From Amaurobius ferox (Eukaryota; Arthropoda; Arachnida; Araneae; Amaurobiidae), in NCBI GenBank assembly GCA_951213105.1, contig OX578147.1, forward strand, positions 129,644,822 to 129,708,821: a DNA stretch of 64,000 nt, written 5' to 3'. Each line of letters opens with the position of its first letter. Position 1 is the stretch's first letter. A program made the translations under genes and the position numbers. Shown in pieces: positions 1-11,105 of this stretch. Below the pieces are notes generated by a model. It saw only the letters and a program-made list of their open reading frames with translations, was not told where the DNA came from and searched no databases.

Positions 1-82
1 TATATATATATATATAAATAAATGAATTTATATAAATTAATTTTATATATATATATATATATATCCATATAAAATAAATATA
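1..82. repeat. TA-rich microsatellite flank
   Basis: This is a (TA)n and AT-only stretch at the window edge. The Tigger element that follows is inserted at a TA dinucleotide inside this kind of sequence, and the microsatellite resumes on its far side. Confidence 0.8.
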
Positions 83-2300
83 CAGTAGGTGCCGCTTAAT
101 GTAATCGCTTTGAGACAGATGCTATTTGATAACAATAACCGATTGATAACAATAAACAAAAAGTATCAGAAACATAAAATTTTGATTTTAAAAGTTAATA
201 TTTACTGTATTTCTGCAGCTACTACAAATTTAAAGGATTCACTAAGATTTAAAAGATTCACACAAACACTATTTTAAACAAATCGTTAAAATAGATCAAT
301 TAAAAAAAGTCTTTCAAAGTTGTCTGCCTTGTATTTTGTCTCAGCAAATTATTTATAAAACTTTCATATCTGTACTGTTCGCGAAAGTCCCCAGCAGTGC
401 CTCTGTGTTGCACCCCGAGTCCCAAAATACGGAGAGCCTCCCTCATTTCAGTAGCAGTTGGAGGATTCTCAACAAGGTTTTCAGCTTCGTCCTCATCTTC
501 ATCCGATGCTTTTTCATCGTTTTCTTCGATAGAACACGATACAGCTCGGCATACATCTTCATCACTCATTGTTGTAGCCACTTGGGCATTCTCATCTATA
601 GACATCCATTCTGCAAAGTCATTTTCAGTCATGTCGGATGGTACGAGTACTGTTTCATCGAATTCCGGTACATCCATACCTTCGTCCGCTTTAACGAATC
701 CACCGTGCGAGAAACAGTTCCTAATTGTATTCTCGGACACTCGATCCCACGACATTGTCAAAAGATGGAGAGCCTGAAGGACATTCGTCTTCTTTGCTAA
801 CGCGTTTGCACTCAGTTGTTCCGTACCTTCCATATTTTCCAAAACCCTAGTGCGCATTTCTCCACGGTAATACGCTTTCATTGCACGAATTATTCCTTGG
901 TCACATGGTTGGATAAGTGATGTCGTGTTGGCAGGTAGGAGAATGATTTTGATATGCTTTAATTTTTTTATATGCGTTCATTTACATCGTGGGCTCTGCA
1001 GTTATCGATGAGTACGACGATATTGTGATCTAATTCTTTGTCCCACTTTAGAAGCCATTCGCTGAATAGAGCAACTGCCATCCACGCTGTTTTATTGGCA
1101 GCATAATCAACAGGCAATTTTTTAACATCCTTAAAGCATCTCGGCTTTTTGGTTTTTCCGATAACAAAGAGTTTCTTCTTCTTTCCAGTCATGCTCGCAC
1201 AACAGAGTACAGTTATACGTTCTTTTGAAATTTTGCATCCCTTAGAGCTCTCGTTTTTGAACAGGTACGTATGTTCTGGCAAGGCACGAAAATAAAGTCC
1301 AGTTTCGTCAGCATTGTAGATGTTTTCGGGTGAATAATCAGCGATTATTTTCGGCCATTCTTCGGAAATCCATGCCTTTGCAGCTGGAAAAGCGGCATCC
1401 TTTTCTTCCCCATGGGCACGTTTGAACACAATGTTCTCCCTTTTTCTCCAACAATTAAACCACCCGTCCGTTGAGACGAAATTTTTTTTGCCATTTTAGA
1501 AGCAAGATCTTCAGCTTTCTGCAGCATTAAAGGACCGTTTATGCGTGCATCATTTTCCCTAACATTGGCAAACCACAGTGTCAAAGCCGATTCGATTTCT
1601 CCACATTTCCCAGTACGTCTTCACTTACAGTTCAAATTTGCGTTCAACTGCGCTTTATTTTCAATCTCGTCGCGATTCTTTAACATTTTACAAAGTAATG
1701 GCTGAGACATTTTTAGTGCAGCAGCAGCATTTCTTTGACTCATCTTGGGTAAATTATCAAAACGTTTCAAAATGTCAATTTTGTCCTTAACAGTTATATC
1801 ATTGCGTTTTTTTTTCTATTGCTAAAATGCTTGACCATCTGCAATAAAGTTTGAAATGCAACTTTACAGAGAGAAAAAATTCTACAGCTTACAACAGTCC
1901 AAGAACTTTGCTTACTGATAAGAAAAGAACTCAATGCTTTTCCTACGCCCACACCATTCTCAAAGGGGGAAAAGGGGGAGAGTAATCACCACCTGCAGAG
2001 CTAGCGGCAAGCTCCGCGATTCCTGTACGTGCGATTTCTGCACCAAGGGTCCCTGTTTGGGGATTCTCCCTTTACTTTTACGTATATGGAGTTTGGATTT
2101 TTTGTTGAGAGAATGAAAAAAAAAATTCGAAAATGGTACAAGAACGACGAAAGTGAAGTGATAACAATAAACGGAGGCGCTGATTACAAAAACCGATTTT
2201 TTTAACATGTGTTAATATACAAGCGTTCGGGACTTCGCGATTCTGATAACATTAAACGAATGATAACATTATCCGCGATCACATTAAGCGGCACCTACTG
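83..2300 (-). mobile_element. Tigger/pogo-type DNA transposon, nearly complete
   Basis: The 2,218-bp element has terminal inverted repeats that begin CAGTAGGTGCCGCTTAATGT on both ends, with at least 26 bp nearly identical, and a TA target duplication at 81-82 and 2301-2302. Both subterminal regions carry several direct copies of a motif like TGATAACAATAAAC (near 127, 147, 2159, 2243 and 2261), a layout expected for transposase-binding repeats. The transposase lies on the minus strand between them. Boundaries are read from the sequence. The Tigger assignment follows from the CENP-B-type helix-turn-helix plus DDD catalytic motifs. Confidence 0.93.
300..1838 (-). pseudogene. Tigger transposase with one stop and two homopolymer frameshifts
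   Basis: The reading starts at an ATG at 1838 (MVKHFSNRKKKRN) and ends at TAA 300-302, about 513 codons, the usual Tigger size. An N-terminal CENP-B/pogo-type helix-turn-helix (NLPKMSQRNAAAALKMS) is followed by the second DNA-binding region (GWFNCWRKRENIVFKR). The DDE_1-type catalytic core follows, with D1 in NADETGL, D2 in LIDNCRAH and D3 in QPCDQG, so the triad is complete. The lesions are a TGA at 1621-1623, a frameshift in an eight-base homopolymer at 1482-1489, and a frameshift in a seven-base homopolymer at 963-969. Both shifts sit in homopolymers, so they could be consensus errors; the TGA is then the only firm lesion. The element looks recently active. The C-terminus is acidic, which is common for the family. 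Confidence 0.9.
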
Positions 2301-2304
2301 TATA

Positions 2305-2384
<80 letters not shown>
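2301..2384. repeat. (TA)n microsatellite
   Basis: About 80 bases of alternating TA with one interruption, continuous with the TA target site of the Tigger element. Open frames made of Tyr-Ile here are artefacts. Confidence 0.95.
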
Positions 2385-2386
<2 letters not shown>

Positions 2387-2816
2387 CAAGGAAGTTTTAT
2401 AAGTTATTTTCTTACTAGCAGCCATTTCATCTATCGAGACTTATTTAAATATTAAGAAACTTTTGAATATACAAAATATGGCATTCCTACCTGTTGCATG
2501 GTAAAACCTTCAATGTAGTTTGAATGCCCTTACGTGGACCTGTAACAGAATTGCTGAAAAATCACCTGTTTTTCAATTCACCTCTATTCCTATTCAACTG
2601 ACAGCGAACACCTGTTATTCCCATACTCCGCACATTATCTTGCATTAAAAGGAAGTGTAATTTAAGATAGCGTTATCACAAAGTGATATAAGATTAAGAC
2701 ATATCGATTATGACATATCGATTAAAACATATCATCGGTGTAATTCACTATATAGTTGATAGATCAATACCTACCAAAAAAACCTGAAAATTTCGTTAGT
2801 AATAAAACATTCCAAA
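2385..2816. other. AT-rich intergenic stretch, nothing recognised
   Basis: Unique-looking AT-rich sequence with two short ATCGATTA-type direct repeats near 2704-2730. I see no coding signal or repeat end. Confidence 0.5.
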
Positions 2817-3091
2817 CAGGGCCATAGCCAGGTAGGGAACAGAGGGGGATAAGTCCCCCCCCCCAAGAGGTATACTCAGCCCCTGATAAAATATATTAAA
2901 TTTTTAGTAGTGATATGGAATTTCATATAAAATGTCATTCAAATTTTGTATAAAAAATTTCTTTAAGATTTTTTTATACATTACTTTGTTTTAAAGATTT
3001 TTTTTTATTTAGCTGAATATGTGATTATACTAATGATCCCTGTATTTACATATTTAATTTAAAAATTATGACAATAGTATTTAGGATAATT

Positions 3092-3241
3092 ACTTTCCTT
3101 ATATACATAATGTATAAGGAAAGTATTGTGATGGGGTCGAAAATTCGAATTCGAGTTTTCGACGGGAGAGCACGTTTCAAGCATCCCTGATCACGAATCA
3201 AACATTTTTGAAGTGATGTCTGTGTGTGTGTGTGTGTGAAA

Positions 3242-3292
<51 letters not shown>

Positions 3293-4326
3293 AGTGGGTC
3301 TGTGGAGACGATAACTGACGAACGAATGGACCGATTCGAACCAAATTTGGTACAAAAATCACAATCTGTAAACACAGGAAGCCTATTGTTTTTATACGCA
3401 ATCGAATGTTAGAACCCCCCTAAATTTTCGAATGAAATTTTGAAAAAATCGTCAAAAAATCAAAACCAATAATAAAGTTACGTAAATAGACATTCCTTAT
3501 GTAATTTTTCATTAGAAAACGATTGACATAAATTTTAGAACGCTAACATGAACCGTTCTCGAGATATTGCACATTTTTCAAAAAAATTATCAAAAAGTCA
3601 AATAAAATAGAAAAAAAATATTTCCTATTGAGAAACATGTTCACTTTTCATATATAATATCATGCGATAAATTGGGTGACATCATTCTCGTGGATCTAGC
3701 TCGTTCCATTCATGAAAAAAGATACTTTGAGTAATACTTTTGCATTTGAACGCCAATTTATCTGCTGTAAGAATAACTTATTTCTTCGTTCATAACGCTT
3801 GGCGAGATTTTGGCGACGAAATTGGCGGAATGTCGCCAACTTGGCGACTTTTTGAAATGTTGCCAAATTAACGAAAATCTCGCCAAATGGATAAAAATGA
3901 CGCTAAATCAATGAAAATGACGACTAATTGTGGAAAATTCAATATCTAATAAGTTATATAATATATAAATATATAATAATAGTTATATAATATATGTCGA
4001 AAATTCAATATCTAATAAGTTATATATATATATATATATATAACTTATTTCTTTGTCCATAACGCTTGGCGAGATTTTGGCGACAAAATTGGCGGAATGT
4101 CGCCAACTTGGCGACTTTTTGAAATGTTGCCAAATTAACGAAAATCTCGCCAAATGGATAAAAATGACGATAATCAATGAAAATGACGACTAATTGTCGA
4201 AAAGTCAATATCTTGGAAAGGATATTAGTATCTACTAGAAGAAAAACCTATTTATTTTACTGTAAAAGTAGTAAATTCATTTCATTATATAAGGAAAGTC
4301 ATGTGTTGCCCACATCAGATTTTTTT
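3092..4326 (+). mobile_element. Repeat family B (Helentron-like non-autonomous), copy 1
   Basis: The 5' end is a hairpin: ACTTTCCTTATATAC, short loop, then GTATAAGGAAAGT. The 3' end repeats TATATAAGGAAAGT, the inverted partner of the 5' terminus, and is followed by a small hairpin (ATGTG/CACAT) and a T run. Downstream of the 5' end is a strong palindrome at about 3137-3164 built from GTCGAAAA and TTTTCGAC arms. A TG microsatellite and a segment rich in TTGGCGA/TCGCCAA motifs follow. The GGCGA segment is present twice, at about 3770-3945 and 4040-4205, an internal duplication. No protein is encoded. The Helentron assignment is an inference from end architecture. Confidence 0.7.
3219..3292 (+). 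repeat. (TG)n microsatellite inside family B
   Basis: About 70 bases of TG repeats with one interruption. A short CA version is found at the same internal position in copy 2 (about 17640-17660), so the microsatellite belongs to the family B consensus and expanded here. Confidence 0.95.
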
Positions 4327-4736
4327 GTATTATTGCGGGGTTCACTGTTATACATTATAGAGTCAGAATCAACTGATAAGTAGGCAAGAGTTAATATTAA
4401 GTATTAACTTGTATTAACTTTTAGAATGTTTCTACAGATTATTAACAGCTTTATTACTAGTTAATATTTACATGAAAAATCAATTGTAATTATTATATAA
4501 TAATATTGATGTATAGTAGCTATATGGATATTAATAATCAGCTCTTAGCTTGCAAATATAAATATATAATTATTTGTTAATAATTTATATGTATTGAAAT
4601 ATATAATAATAACTGTTATGCTTTATAAATGCTAATGATTAATTGTGCTTTAGGTGAGCCCCTCGTTTAAGACTGTTGAGCCCCCCTTGAATTTCCCTCC
4701 AGCCCCTCTTCAATTTCGTTCCTGACTACGGCTCTG

Positions 4737-4905
4737 ATTCGGAAATATGTTGTGTCGAACACATGACTTTCCTAACAAATTAACAAATTTAGATATTAGA
4801 GAAAGGAAAAAGGAGTGGTAATACAAATTAGAGCTTACTTCTACTCAATATTGCTGAAAATCGAGACTTTTATTTTATCGATCAAAATAAGCATGCCACA
4901 TTTCC
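4737..4905. other. AT-rich intergenic, nothing recognised
   Basis: Sequence between the hAT element and a small foldback. I see no gene. Confidence 0.4.
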
Positions 4906-5035
4906 TGTAATTCAAGAACTTACTTGTAAAAAACAGTTATATGTCAATTAGGCGACTATGCTTGTAGCCACCTAACTGACGTATGACTGCTTTTTACAAG
5001 GAAGTTGAGTAAGTTCTCGTCTTACAAGCAAAAGT
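4906..5035. repeat. Short foldback, internally deleted relative of the 59.2-kb element
   Basis: The two halves are inverted copies: AGAACTTACTTGTAAAA... and ...TTTTTACAAG.GAGTAAGTTCT, with GTCAATTAGGCGACTA facing TAGCCACCTAACTGAC. The same terminal sequence (CAGTTAGGTGACT) forms the ends of the 514-bp foldback at 59187-59700. This is therefore a short derivative of that family. Confidence 0.65.
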
Positions 5036-5733
5036 TTATGTAATTCGCTAATGTTTCGTAATTCGTTAATGTAATGTTTCGTAATTCGTTAATAATAAAT
5101 TCGTTAATGTTACTGTAATTCCCTTGATTGTTTCGATCGAGCTCCCTGTGGAAAGTAAACATTTCGATATCTCAAGAACGGATCGTGATCTATAATAATT
5201 AAATAAGATGCATTTAAAATGCCTTGTCGAGTTTATTCGTTTTTTTTTTTTTTTTTTAATTTATTGGTTATTGAATCGCTCGTAATCTATAACATATAAC
5301 AACTGAAAATCTGAGGGACGTACATGCCATGAAATTTGGCTCGGATGTACTTCGGCTCCTGAGAAAAACACCTCGACGAGATTTTTTTTTTAATTCAAAT
5401 AAAGTTTTTATTTATTTAATGTTAAATCGTTATTTTGAACAATTTCCACAGAAATCGGTTTTTTAGCCATCAAAATTAATCGCAAAGTATCTCTCTCACC
5501 ACCATTAAAAAGATCGAGGTGCTGATTGATCTGTTCGAATTCTCTTTCAAATCCGTATAATAAAAAAAGATGGGAAAACTTTACGAGGTGGTAGTACACA
5601 CCGAACCAAGCATTTTCCGTCATAGTTTACATGGTCTGAAATTAAACTTAAAAGCGTTACAAGGCTTATTCGTTGGGAAGCTGCCGCTTCGCAAACTTAA
5701 AAGCGTCATTCTGGTTGTTATTTTCCGGTTGAA

Positions 5734-5914
5734 GAAGAAAACCACGTATGCAAATTTCAGCTGGGGAAGCAGAAGAACCCTTATGCAATTCCTTACTCGA
5801 AAAGTGACGCCCAGATAGTTTCTTGCCTCTCGCCCAAAATGGGAGCGAGAGGTAAGGAATTGCATAAGGGTTCTTCTTTTTCCCCAGATGAAATTTTCAT
5901 ACTTGGTTTTCTTC
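5734..5914. repeat. Inverted repeat hairpin with 63-bp arms
   Basis: The arms at 5734-5796 and 5852-5914 are inverted copies differing at only a few positions. Both contain GAACCCTTATGCAATTCC, separated by a 55-bp loop that itself has a short GCGAGAG/CTCTCGC inverted pair. The hairpin directly abuts the C-terminal end of the mariner relic, so it may be a MITE inserted beside it or part of its degenerate 3' end. Confidence 0.75.
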
Positions 5915-5924
5915 ATTTCTTCAT

Positions 5925-6790
5925 TCAAATAAACCAATTTTCAAAACAGTTATGCCATTCAGAAGTTGGTAAAGCAGAAACATGTGATTTGTAAGTTTTA
6001 ACTGCTTCTTCTGGGCTTTTAAATTGTTGAGCATGCATTTTATTTTTGATTGTTGGGAACAAGAAAAAATCATTGGGCGCTAAATCAGGCGAATGAGGAC
6101 AATGACTCGTCAAATCATTCTTTTCAAGCTTTAAATAATTGACAGTTTGAAATGCAGTATGTGAGCTTGCATTGTCATGATGAAAGATGATACGACGTTT
6201 CGTATTATTTTTTCTGATTTGAGCAACAATTTTTATTGTAAATCAATCAGCATTTACTGTTCTACGATCTTCCAAAACAACGGTTGCAACATGGTTGGAT
6301 TTATCAAAAAACGAAACAATCATTTTCTTTCAAACGCTTGGTGCACGAACAACTTTTGTAGAATTTGGTTCATTTTGAAACACTCAAACAGTAGAATGTT
6401 GTTTTATTTCGGGTTCATAGAAATAAATCCACATTTCTTCACCTGTTACAATGTCAAAAACATGTTTCAAAGCCCCAGAGTTGAATCTTTCGAGATTTTC
6501 CTTGCACCATTTGACACAAGCATCCTTGAGCTTGAGTTAAATTATGTGAAATCCAACGTACACATACCTTTTTGACTTTTAAATGATCATGTTTAAAATT
6601 GAATGCACTCGGGTCCTTGAAATGTTCACAGATGTTTCATCATATGTGACATGACGATCTAAAGTGTCATTTGTTGCACAAGCACAGTATCAATGTTTTC
6701 TGATGTCACAGCAGTTCTTAGTCGACCTTCACGAAATTCATCACCATAGCTTCCAACTCTGAATGGCTGAAAATCTGTAGATTTTTACGC
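5925..6790 (-). pseudogene. mariner transposase relic (D34D), first catalytic Asp changed
   Basis: Minus-strand translation across several frames gives the order expected of a mariner transposase. First comes the end of the helix-turn-helix region (EFREGRLRTAVTSENIDT, DRHVTYDET), then RWISHNLTQAQ, then VTGEEMWIYFYEPE, then WVFQNEPNSTKVVRARS. The core continues with HHDNASSHTAF, SPDLAPNDFFLFP and EWHNCFENWFI. The spacing between HHD and APND is 34 residues, the mariner D34D signature. The first catalytic motif reads TGEE instead of TGDE. There are multiple stops and frameshifts, and the N-terminus before about 6780 is missing. It is non-functional. Confidence 0.88.
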
Positions 6791-6919
6791 GCAGAAAAAA
6801 TTAGCGAAATTCATAATTATCGTAAAGTGAACTCACACCATACTAAGAAAAGGAGAAAAAATAAGTTAAGTAGGGAAAAAGCGAAAAATAAGGAAAAAAG
6901 AAACTTTATATCCAAAGTA

Positions 6920-8316
6920 CACTGCTCACAACTGAAATCGCAACCCCATGAAGAAATTGATGTATTCTTATGAAATTTACAGAATATAATTGTAACGTGC
7001 AGATGTGCAAATGATCAAAAAGACATACCTGGAAAATCAAAGCATGGAACTTTGTTGACATTAGATCAATATGGAATAGGCCCACCGCGAGCGGCTATGC
7101 AGGATTGAATACGACGAGGCATCCCGTCAATGAGATGGTCAACGGTATTTTGAGAGATGGCATTCCACACAGCATGCAATTAGGCTTGTAACTGAACATA
7201 GTTTGCTGGAATTAGGAGTTCTCTTAATCGACGACCCATGATATCCCAGATATTCTCAATTGGCGACAAATCCGGAAAATATGTTGGCCAAGGCAGGATA
7301 TCAAAACCTTGTAACTATTCATAGTCACCCGTGCAGTATGTGGCCTGGCATTATCCTGCTGAAAAAGTAGTCCAGACCTGGTTGACAGATTTGGCTGTAC
7401 CACAGGTCTCACAATGTCAGAGACGTATCGTTGTGCAGTGATACTGTCAAAAACGTGGACCAAAGGTGTTCGTCCACCAAGTGTTATACCACCCCAAACC
7501 ATGGTACCACTAAGGGGGCTGTGTGGCGACTGATAGAAAAACATTCCTGGTGGCATTGTTGAAAGCACCGCCATACGCGAGTACGGTCATCTGCCATGCC
7601 AAAACAGAATCGTGATTCATCCGTGAACAGAATGTTTCGCCATTCTGTCGGCCAATTGCGTCTCATTTAACACCACTACAGGCGACGTGATCGGTGAAGA
7701 CGTTGAAACCGTAGGAGTCGAAAAGGTCGTCTACCTCGGACTCCTGCGTCAGACAAGCGGTTTGAATTGTTTGTGTCGAAACCACGTTACCTGCAGTGTG
7801 GGATAAATGGCGTTGTAACACAGTTGCTGTGATAAACGGCTCCCGCGCAACGCTTCTCAGAAACATACGATCTTCACGTGGTGTGGTACACCTGCAAGCT
7901 CCACTACCTGATCTTCGTGTCGTTTCGCTGTTTCTCACAAACCGTAACACACACCGCTGAACTGTGCTCACATAATAACCCAATAGTTCAGCGATCCTTC
8001 GAAGGCTCAATCCACCATCACGTAAAACAATGATTTGTTGCCGTTCCGTTGACGACAACTGAACGTATGCGGTACTTCGACGTACTCTTAGCATACTGTG
8101 ATGATTTTTACAACCTGAAACCAATGACGTTACCATTTAGCTGTGATATCGCTCCTCTTTAACCTGACGCTTGTATGCTGCTCGGCAAGGTGTTACATCA
8201 CTAAGCGTAACGAAACTGTGATCATTTGCATATCTCGCCTTGCTGTTTCCATTGCCTGATTTACATAAAGCTACATCCACAACTTTATGGTGTTGCGATT
8301 TCAGTTGTGAGCAGTG
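6920..8316 (-). mobile_element. Tc1-family transposon, complete by ends
   Basis: The inverted repeats start CACTGCTCACAACTGAAATC and match at both ends over about 28 bp. A TA duplication is at 6918-6919 and 8317-8318. The 1,397-bp length is normal for Tc1. One broken transposase frame lies on the minus strand. Confidence 0.93.
7066..8136 (-). pseudogene. Tc1 transposase with frameshifts
   Basis: An N-terminal paired-like helix-turn-helix (LSSTERQQIIVLRDGGLSLR, then a second HTH ending in REDRMFLRSVAREP) leads into the core. The catalytic motifs are ILFTDESRF (first D), LLFQQDNARPH (second D) and FPDLSPIENIWDIMG (the E), so the DDE residues survive. The protein ends in CIAARGGPIPY at a TGA at 7066-7068. 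The frame changes at least near 7730-7665 and near 7290-7320, and a stop interrupts the join at about 7665. It is inactive as it stands. Confidence 0.88.
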
Positions 8317-8904
8317 TAATTTCAAATTCTACTGTACTTAAATTCTACTTTATTATTATTATTCTTTACACTTTTTTTACAAACGCCATTGAACAAGATT
8401 TTGCTTTTACAAGATTTTTTTATCAAAAACAGTTACAAAACATTTACAGAGTTTGTACCCATTTTTCACTATGAAATTGCCAGTGTTTTTCAGGTTTTTC
8501 CTGTTGCTTTCAGCAAAATTCCTATGTTGAAGTTCAAATAAATACAGAATTTTTTCCATGACAGTGATTAATCAAGGCATAATTTACTTTTTTTTCTGTG
8601 TAAGTATAAATAAGGTTTAAGACATAAAAAGTGTTTATTAATTTAATATTACTATTTTATTTATTGTTTCATGCATTATAAATAAAATGTATTTTAGAAT
8701 AAATTTTAATATAATAAAAACAAATTTATAATTTCAAAACCAGTTATTTTTTAAACAAAAAACTACCTTTAGATTTATAGCAGATTTACAGAGCAATGGT
8801 ATGAAAATTGTTAAATATAAGAATAATCTTACTGCTAAAACAGTTAACGTTTATACTATTTGGTAAATTATACAAAACATTTAAGACATTAACATAGAAA
8901 GAAA
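8317..8904. other. AT-rich intergenic, nothing recognised
   Basis: Very AT-rich sequence without recognised coding potential. No repeat ends were found. Confidence 0.4.
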
Positions 8905-9395
8905 TATTTGTAAACTCTCAGGATTACAAACTGAATTGCGCAATCACACTGTTTATACGAAAATAACTAAATAATTAATCAAAATAAGAAAATATGTTAG
9001 TTTAGTCAATCTAATATGCAATAATTACAGGATGGAGACGGATGGAAAAATATACTAATCAACTCTCGGCAATGTACGTGATACCACCTGAATTACACAA
9101 TCCCACTATTAATGAAAAAATAATTAGAAAATCAATCTTAAAAATTAACCAAAATGTGAAAATAATTTAGTTTAGTCCATCTAATGACTAATATTTAGAG
9201 GATGGAGATGGATGGAAAAGGATGCCTGTGGTCTCCCGGTACTCACGCGAACTCCCTGAATTGCGCACTCGTACAAAATGTATCAAAATAATTAAAAAAA
9301 TAACATGAATAATAAACCAAAATATGAAAATAAGCAAGTTTTTTTTTTTCAATTTAATGTGCAATAATTTCAGGATGGAGATGGATGGAAAAAGA
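8905..9395. repeat. Tandem repeat, about 160-bp period, three copies
   Basis: Anchors recur in the same order. CTGAATTGCGCA-like sequence is at about 8933, 9089 and 9257. AGGATGGAGAYGGATGGAAAA is at about 9029, 9199 and 9373. Between them are ACCAAAATATGAAAATAA and TTTAGTCYATCTAAT. The spacings are 156-174 bp. The units have diverged and contain no frame. Confidence 0.8.
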
Positions 9396-10556
9396 GAGAA
9401 AGGTGGGAAAAAATAAGTACTTTCCGTAATTTAACGGATCTTTTCCGTAGTCGTTATTTTGTTCAGAAATCTATAATGGTTGGCATCTCTAAGATAGCGA
9501 AGTGGAAAATATTTTCATATTTAAACGAAACACGCCGAGGATCGCGTACAAATACAGTTTTTCTCGATACTGCTGCAAAATAGCTCTTTATTTCAGTAAT
9601 AACACATCTGAAAAATAGTTTTTCTTTTTTATATAGTACGAAATAGTTATCAAAATTGTAGTTGATGTAAATAGATTGTAATAATGGGACAAAAATAATC
9701 ATTGGTCATTTCTCTCCTGATGCGCTTGCTAGCGCCGATTTCGCAATCGCGGTTAAACGAATTTTCCAGATGAAAGAACGGGAAAACTCCGATCTCAAAA
9801 TTCGCGACATTTTCCGGACTTTCGTAGCCGTTTTTTATAATTTTCCGAACTTGTAGATATCCTGTCAAAATATTAAGAGATTTTTTGTAGCGGAAACGGG
9901 AAAAATAGGAACTTTTAATTTCTGAACGAAATATTGGAAGAAATCGGTTTCCGATAGGAAGATCGGAAATATGCTTGAAAATCTGAAACACTTTCCGGGT
10001 AAATCGGAGGGATTGGCAACTATGCATCCCTGAAACGTCAAAGATGGAATTGTTTAAACGTGTTGTAAATTATTGCTTTATGTGCTACTTCATTAACAAA
10101 ATTCGAATTTATTCGGTCGGCACACTGTTGCTGTGTCAACCCTTGTCAAAGTCGCAATAAATCATAACTCAAAATCCTTTTAACTTAAATCCTTGTTTTG
10201 CCACCATTAATTTCAAAACGAGGCCATAAAAATAATTTTATAACATTTCTTGTTCTTTAACAGCCAATGTTCATGTGAAAGTACAAATTTTAAAAAATCG
10301 TCTAGTCTACACTGAAAGATGTTATTTTAAATTATTGCCAAATTTAAAAAAGCTTAAGTACTGGCCCTCGTATACATTATAGTATGTGTATGGGGAAAGT
10401 AACAAAAAAATTGGAAAATTAAATTTCTTTCCTTTTTTACTGTTAAACGATCTATTTTTGCACCAAATTTCAAGTCTGAATATTATCGTGAAGTATGTCT
10501 TTCAATTATTTCATATTTCGAACGTTTTGGTATGGAGCCCTTTCTTAAATGAATAT
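9396..10556. other. Intergenic stretch with weak open frames
   Basis: Two overlapping minus-strand frames of 79 and 125 codons occur at 9463-10027. Their composition is low-complexity and they match no family I recognise. I do not call them genes. A sequence resembling 10440-10550 recurs loosely near 11280-11370 (GAACGTTTTGGTATGGAGC versus GAACGTTTTAGTATGGAGC), so part of this is an old repeat split by the LTR. Confidence 0.4.
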
Positions 10557-11105
10557 TGTTACGAACGTATCCTCTGGAATCGTAGGTGTACATGCAGGAT
10601 ACAAGAACGTGTCCAGGTTTCTGGATAACTTACGTTTATTCACAAGCACAAAGTAAACAGGAACAATATACAATCAAACAGCACTTAAATGCTCCTCTCA
10701 TTTCACAGAATAAGCGATATTATTCTCAAAATATTGACGAAAGTAATTTCCCAAAATAGCAACTACTATTCTCAAAACATTGCCAAAAGTCACAGTCCAC
10801 TGTAGCTGGTATATTGTCAACTCCCCAAGTGAACTCTCCGATTCAGTGATGACTCCTATTTATAGTCTCTCCATAAAAATTTCTGGAAATCTCTATATCT
10901 CAAAGAATAATTGTTCTAACGAGAAGTTTCTGGAATATTCCTGAAGTCGCCAAATTGTCAATAAACGTCACATCTGGAAACCTTTCTTCTAACTGGGAAA
11001 TCCTGGAAACACTGGGCTCACGTCATGGACTGTGTTTTCTTCGCCTGACCTTCGAGACAGGCGAAAAAGGAGGCGCCAAAGGGAATATTGCATGTTCACA
11101 CAACA
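10557..11105 (-). mobile_element. Solo LTR 1 (LTR retrotransposon family)
   Basis: Read on the minus strand it begins TGTTGTGTGAACATGC and ends CGTTCGTAACA, the TG...CA ends of an LTR. A TATA box (GACTATAAATAGG) lies at about 10856-10868. Downstream is an AATAAACG polyadenylation-like site. The flanks show a possible short duplication (ATAT/ATGT). No gag-pol sequence adjoins it. The 549-bp length is normal for a Gypsy-type LTR; the superfamily is not proven. Confidence 0.8.

Larger units (their letters stand above)
2817..4736. mobile_element. Non-autonomous hAT element with a nested insertion
   Basis: Terminal inverted repeats are CAGGGCCATAGCCAGG on the left and CAGAGCCGTAGTCAGGA (reverse complement) on the right. 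They are flanked by an imperfect 8-bp duplication, ATTCCAAA (2809-2816) and ATTCGGAA (4737-4744). An 8-bp duplication and CAG ends are typical of hAT elements. Runs of C/G near both ends (2857-2866 and 4660-4710) belong to its terminal regions. No transposase is present. Removing the nested family B element at 3092-4326 leaves an original element of about 0.7 kb. Confidence 0.75.

Noticed and set aside
336..800. Plus-strand frames of 154 and 126 codons
   Set aside because: They are antisense shadows of the Tigger transposase C-terminus.
2209..2418. Frame rich in Tyr-Ile
   Set aside because: Translation of a TA microsatellite.
3046..3375. Frame rich in Thr-His
   Set aside because: Translation of the TG/CA microsatellite in family B.
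5408..5623. 71-codon minus-strand frame starting MTENAWFGVYYHLVKF
   Set aside because: Composition is protein-like but no family was recognised and it ends in AT-rich sequence beside a mariner relic; not called.
6177..6575. 132-codon plus-strand frame
   Set aside because: Antisense shadow of the mariner transposase relic, whose motifs are on the minus strand.
9463..10027. Minus-strand frames of 79 and 125 codons as a gene
   Set aside because: No recognisable domain, no splice context, biased composition; treated as non-coding.
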